A DNA stretch of 6,603 bases from Bacillota bacterium. Lineage in GTDB: Bacteria > Bacillota > Desulfotomaculia > Desulfotomaculales > Desulfallaceae. Made by a program: the position numbers and the translations under genes. The notes under the pieces are model-generated. The model saw only the letters and a program-made list of their open reading frames with translations. It did no database searches and was not told where the DNA came from. The stretch covers positions 1 through 6,603 of the forward strand of contig WQUS01000095.1 of NCBI GenBank assembly GCA_009781965.1. The letters run 5' to 3'. Shown here piece by piece: positions 5,361 through 6,603 of the stretch. Numbering within the stretch: position 1 is the stretch's first letter; each line of letters begins with the position of its first letter.

Positions 5361-6603
5361 AATCCATGACCGTAAACGAAGTTTACCGGGTGATTGGCGG
5401 CCGGTGGCTGCGGGGCGATCCGGATGTCGTTGTGCGGCGGGTCAGCACGGACAGCCGGCAAATCCGGCCGGGCGAACTGTTTTTTGCTCTGCGGGGGCCA
5501 AGGTACGATGGTCATGATTTTTTGGCTCAGGCTGTGGCGGCCGGGGCCGCCGGGCTGGTGGTGGCCGCTGACGTCAAGGTCAGCTTTCCGATACCGGTAA
5601 TCGGGGTGGGGGATACCCTGGCCGCTTTGCAGGCTCTGGCTGCGTATAACCGCCGGCAATATCATGTGCCAGTGGTGGGGATTACCGGCAGCAGCGGCAA
5701 AACCACAACCAAAGATATGGTGGCAGCGGTGCTGGAAACAGGTTTGCAGGTGCTTAAAACCAAAGGTAATATGAATAACGAGATTGGTTTGCCTTTGACG
5801 CTGCTGGATTTTTCTGCTACCCACGGCGCGGCGGTGCTGGAGATGGCCATGCGGGGTCCCGGCGAGATCGATGCTCTGTGTCTTTTGGCCCGTCCTACCT
5901 GCGCCGTAATTTCAACTATTGGCATGGCGCATCTGGAACGGCTTGGTTCAGTGGAGAATATTGCCAGGGCAAAGGGGGAAATACTGGATCACATAGCTCC
6001 CGACGGATTTGCTCTATTGCCCGGCGACAGTCCCTTGGCCAGAGAACAGGCTAAACGCTGTCATGGCCGGGTTTTGTATTACGGTTTGGCACAAGGGCTG
6101 GATATTTATGCCCATGAGCTGCGGCGGGAAGGCGGCGGCAGCCGGTTTACTGTCGTGGCGGGGGTTGAGCGCTGTGAAGTCCGACTGCCGCTGCCCGGGC
6201 TGCATAATGTTAAGAACGCTTTGGCCGCCGCCGCCGTGGGGCTGCTGTTGGGTCTCAGTCCGGAGCAGGTAAGCGCCGGTTTGTCCAAGGTGACCCTGTC
6301 CGGGATGCGGACGGAAATTATCCGGGGAAATAATTTTACCATTATCAATGACGCATATAACGCTAACCCTGAGTCAACGGCTGCCGCGCTGCAAACCATG
6401 GAGGAACTGGCCGGCGGCAGGCGCCGGGTGGCGGTGTTGGGCGATATGCGCGAATTAGGCCCAAGCGCTGCCGAGGCTCACCGGCAGTGCGGCTTTGAGG
6501 CTGTCAAAGGCGGCGTGGTCCTTGTGATTGCGGTGGGCGGGATGGCCGCCCAAATTGCCGCCGGCGCCAGGCAGGCCGGCGGGGAGATGATTGTTGTTTG
6601 CCG
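5357..6603 (+). CDS. murF: UDP-N-acetylmuramoyl-tripeptide–D-alanyl-D-alanine ligase MurF (3' end cut off by the window)
   Basis: MurF joins D-Ala-D-Ala to UDP-MurNAc-tripeptide with ATP, the last cytosolic peptide step before MraY. Translation from ATG 5357 is open for 415 codons to the last base, without any stop. MurF is usually near 450-470 residues, so only the end of the C-terminal domain is missing. Motifs seen are VSTDSRQIRPGELFFALRG (29-47), the P-loop GITGSSGKTTTKD (108-120), NMNNEIGLP (138-146), EMAMRGPGEI (162-171), STIGMAHLERLGS (186-198), KGEIL (206-210), LPGLHNVKNALAA (279-291), NDAYNANPES (331-340) and GDMRELG (362-368). The HLExxGS-type and DAYNANP motifs separate MurF from MurC, MurD and MurE. 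It overlaps murE by four bases and has its own RBS within murE. mraY and murD would be expected downstream but are not in the window. Confidence 0.96.
   Translation, partial: MKSMTVNEVYRVIGGRWLRGDPDVVVRRVSTDSRQIRPGELFFALRGPRYDGHDFLAQAVAAGAAGLVVAADVKVSFPIPVIGVGDTLAALQALAAYNRRQYHVPVVGITGSSGKTTTKDMVAAVLETGLQVLKTKGNMNNEIGLPLTLLDFSATHGAAVLEMAMRGPGEIDALCLLARPTCAVISTIGMAHLERLGSVENIARAKGEILDHIAPDGFALLPGDSPLAREQAKRCHGRVLYYGLAQGLDIYAHELRREGGGSRFTVVAGVERCEVRLPLPGLHNVKNALAAAAVGLLLGLSPEQVSAGLSKVTLSGMRTEIIRGNNFTIINDAYNANPESTAAALQTMEELAGGRRRVAVLGDMRELGPSAAEAHRQCGFEAVKGGVVLVIAVGGMAAQIAAGARQAGGEMIVVC

Noticed and set aside
1..6603. Mobile elements, CRISPR arrays, tRNA/rRNA genes, riboswitches or a novel defence-type system
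   Set aside because: Nothing of the sort was recognised: no transposase or repeat-spacer pattern, and nearly all of the window is continuous dcw coding sequence with uniform style.

Overview
The window is an ordinary but informative stretch of a bacterial division and cell wall (dcw) cluster, all on the + strand: rsmH (mraW) – ftsL – one class B penicillin-binding protein of SpoVD/FtsI type – murE – murF (cut off by the window end). Gene order, Shine-Dalgarno sites of the GGAGG type, frequent TTG/GTG starts, the SpoVD-like transpeptidase with PASTA domains, and a MurE carrying the meso-diaminopimelate signature DNPR all point to a Bacillota (Firmicutes) bacterium. Base composition is moderately GC-rich in the genes. 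A spore-forming anaerobe of the Negativicutes (Sporomusa-like) or a clostridial relative fits best. That placement is inference from style and gene order; no marker here proves it.

Region by region: 1-987 encodes the 16S rRNA C1402 methyltransferase, and its GTG start coincides with the window edge. A short gap with a small hairpin over the rsmH stop leads to ftsL (1011-1526, TTG start), a one-pass membrane division protein with an unusually long C-terminal tail. Twenty-five bases later comes the 722-residue class B PBP (1552-3720), with a strong RBS that fixes its start. The only real break is 3721-3869. It holds a GC-rich 11-bp hairpin, a pair of small competing hairpins, and an AT-rich stretch with two copies of TAATATTA, before the TTG start of murE (3870-5360). 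murE and murF overlap by ATGA, so they are probably translationally coupled. murF (5357 to the end) is open to the last base and lacks only its C-terminal end.

The genes work together. MurE and MurF complete the cytoplasmic UDP-MurNAc-pentapeptide. The class B PBP cross-links the resulting glycan strands outside the membrane. FtsL helps activate septal synthesis, and RsmH tunes the ribosome as the usual passenger of this operon.

No previously undescribed system is evident. The best leads are: (1) the PBP has two cysteines at exactly the spacing of the redox-controlled pair of Bacillus subtilis SpoVD, yet it is the only class B PBP between ftsL and murE; (2) an extended FtsL tail with a terminal amphipathic segment; and (3) the structured spoVD–murE intergenic region, which may set separate expression of murE and the genes after it.
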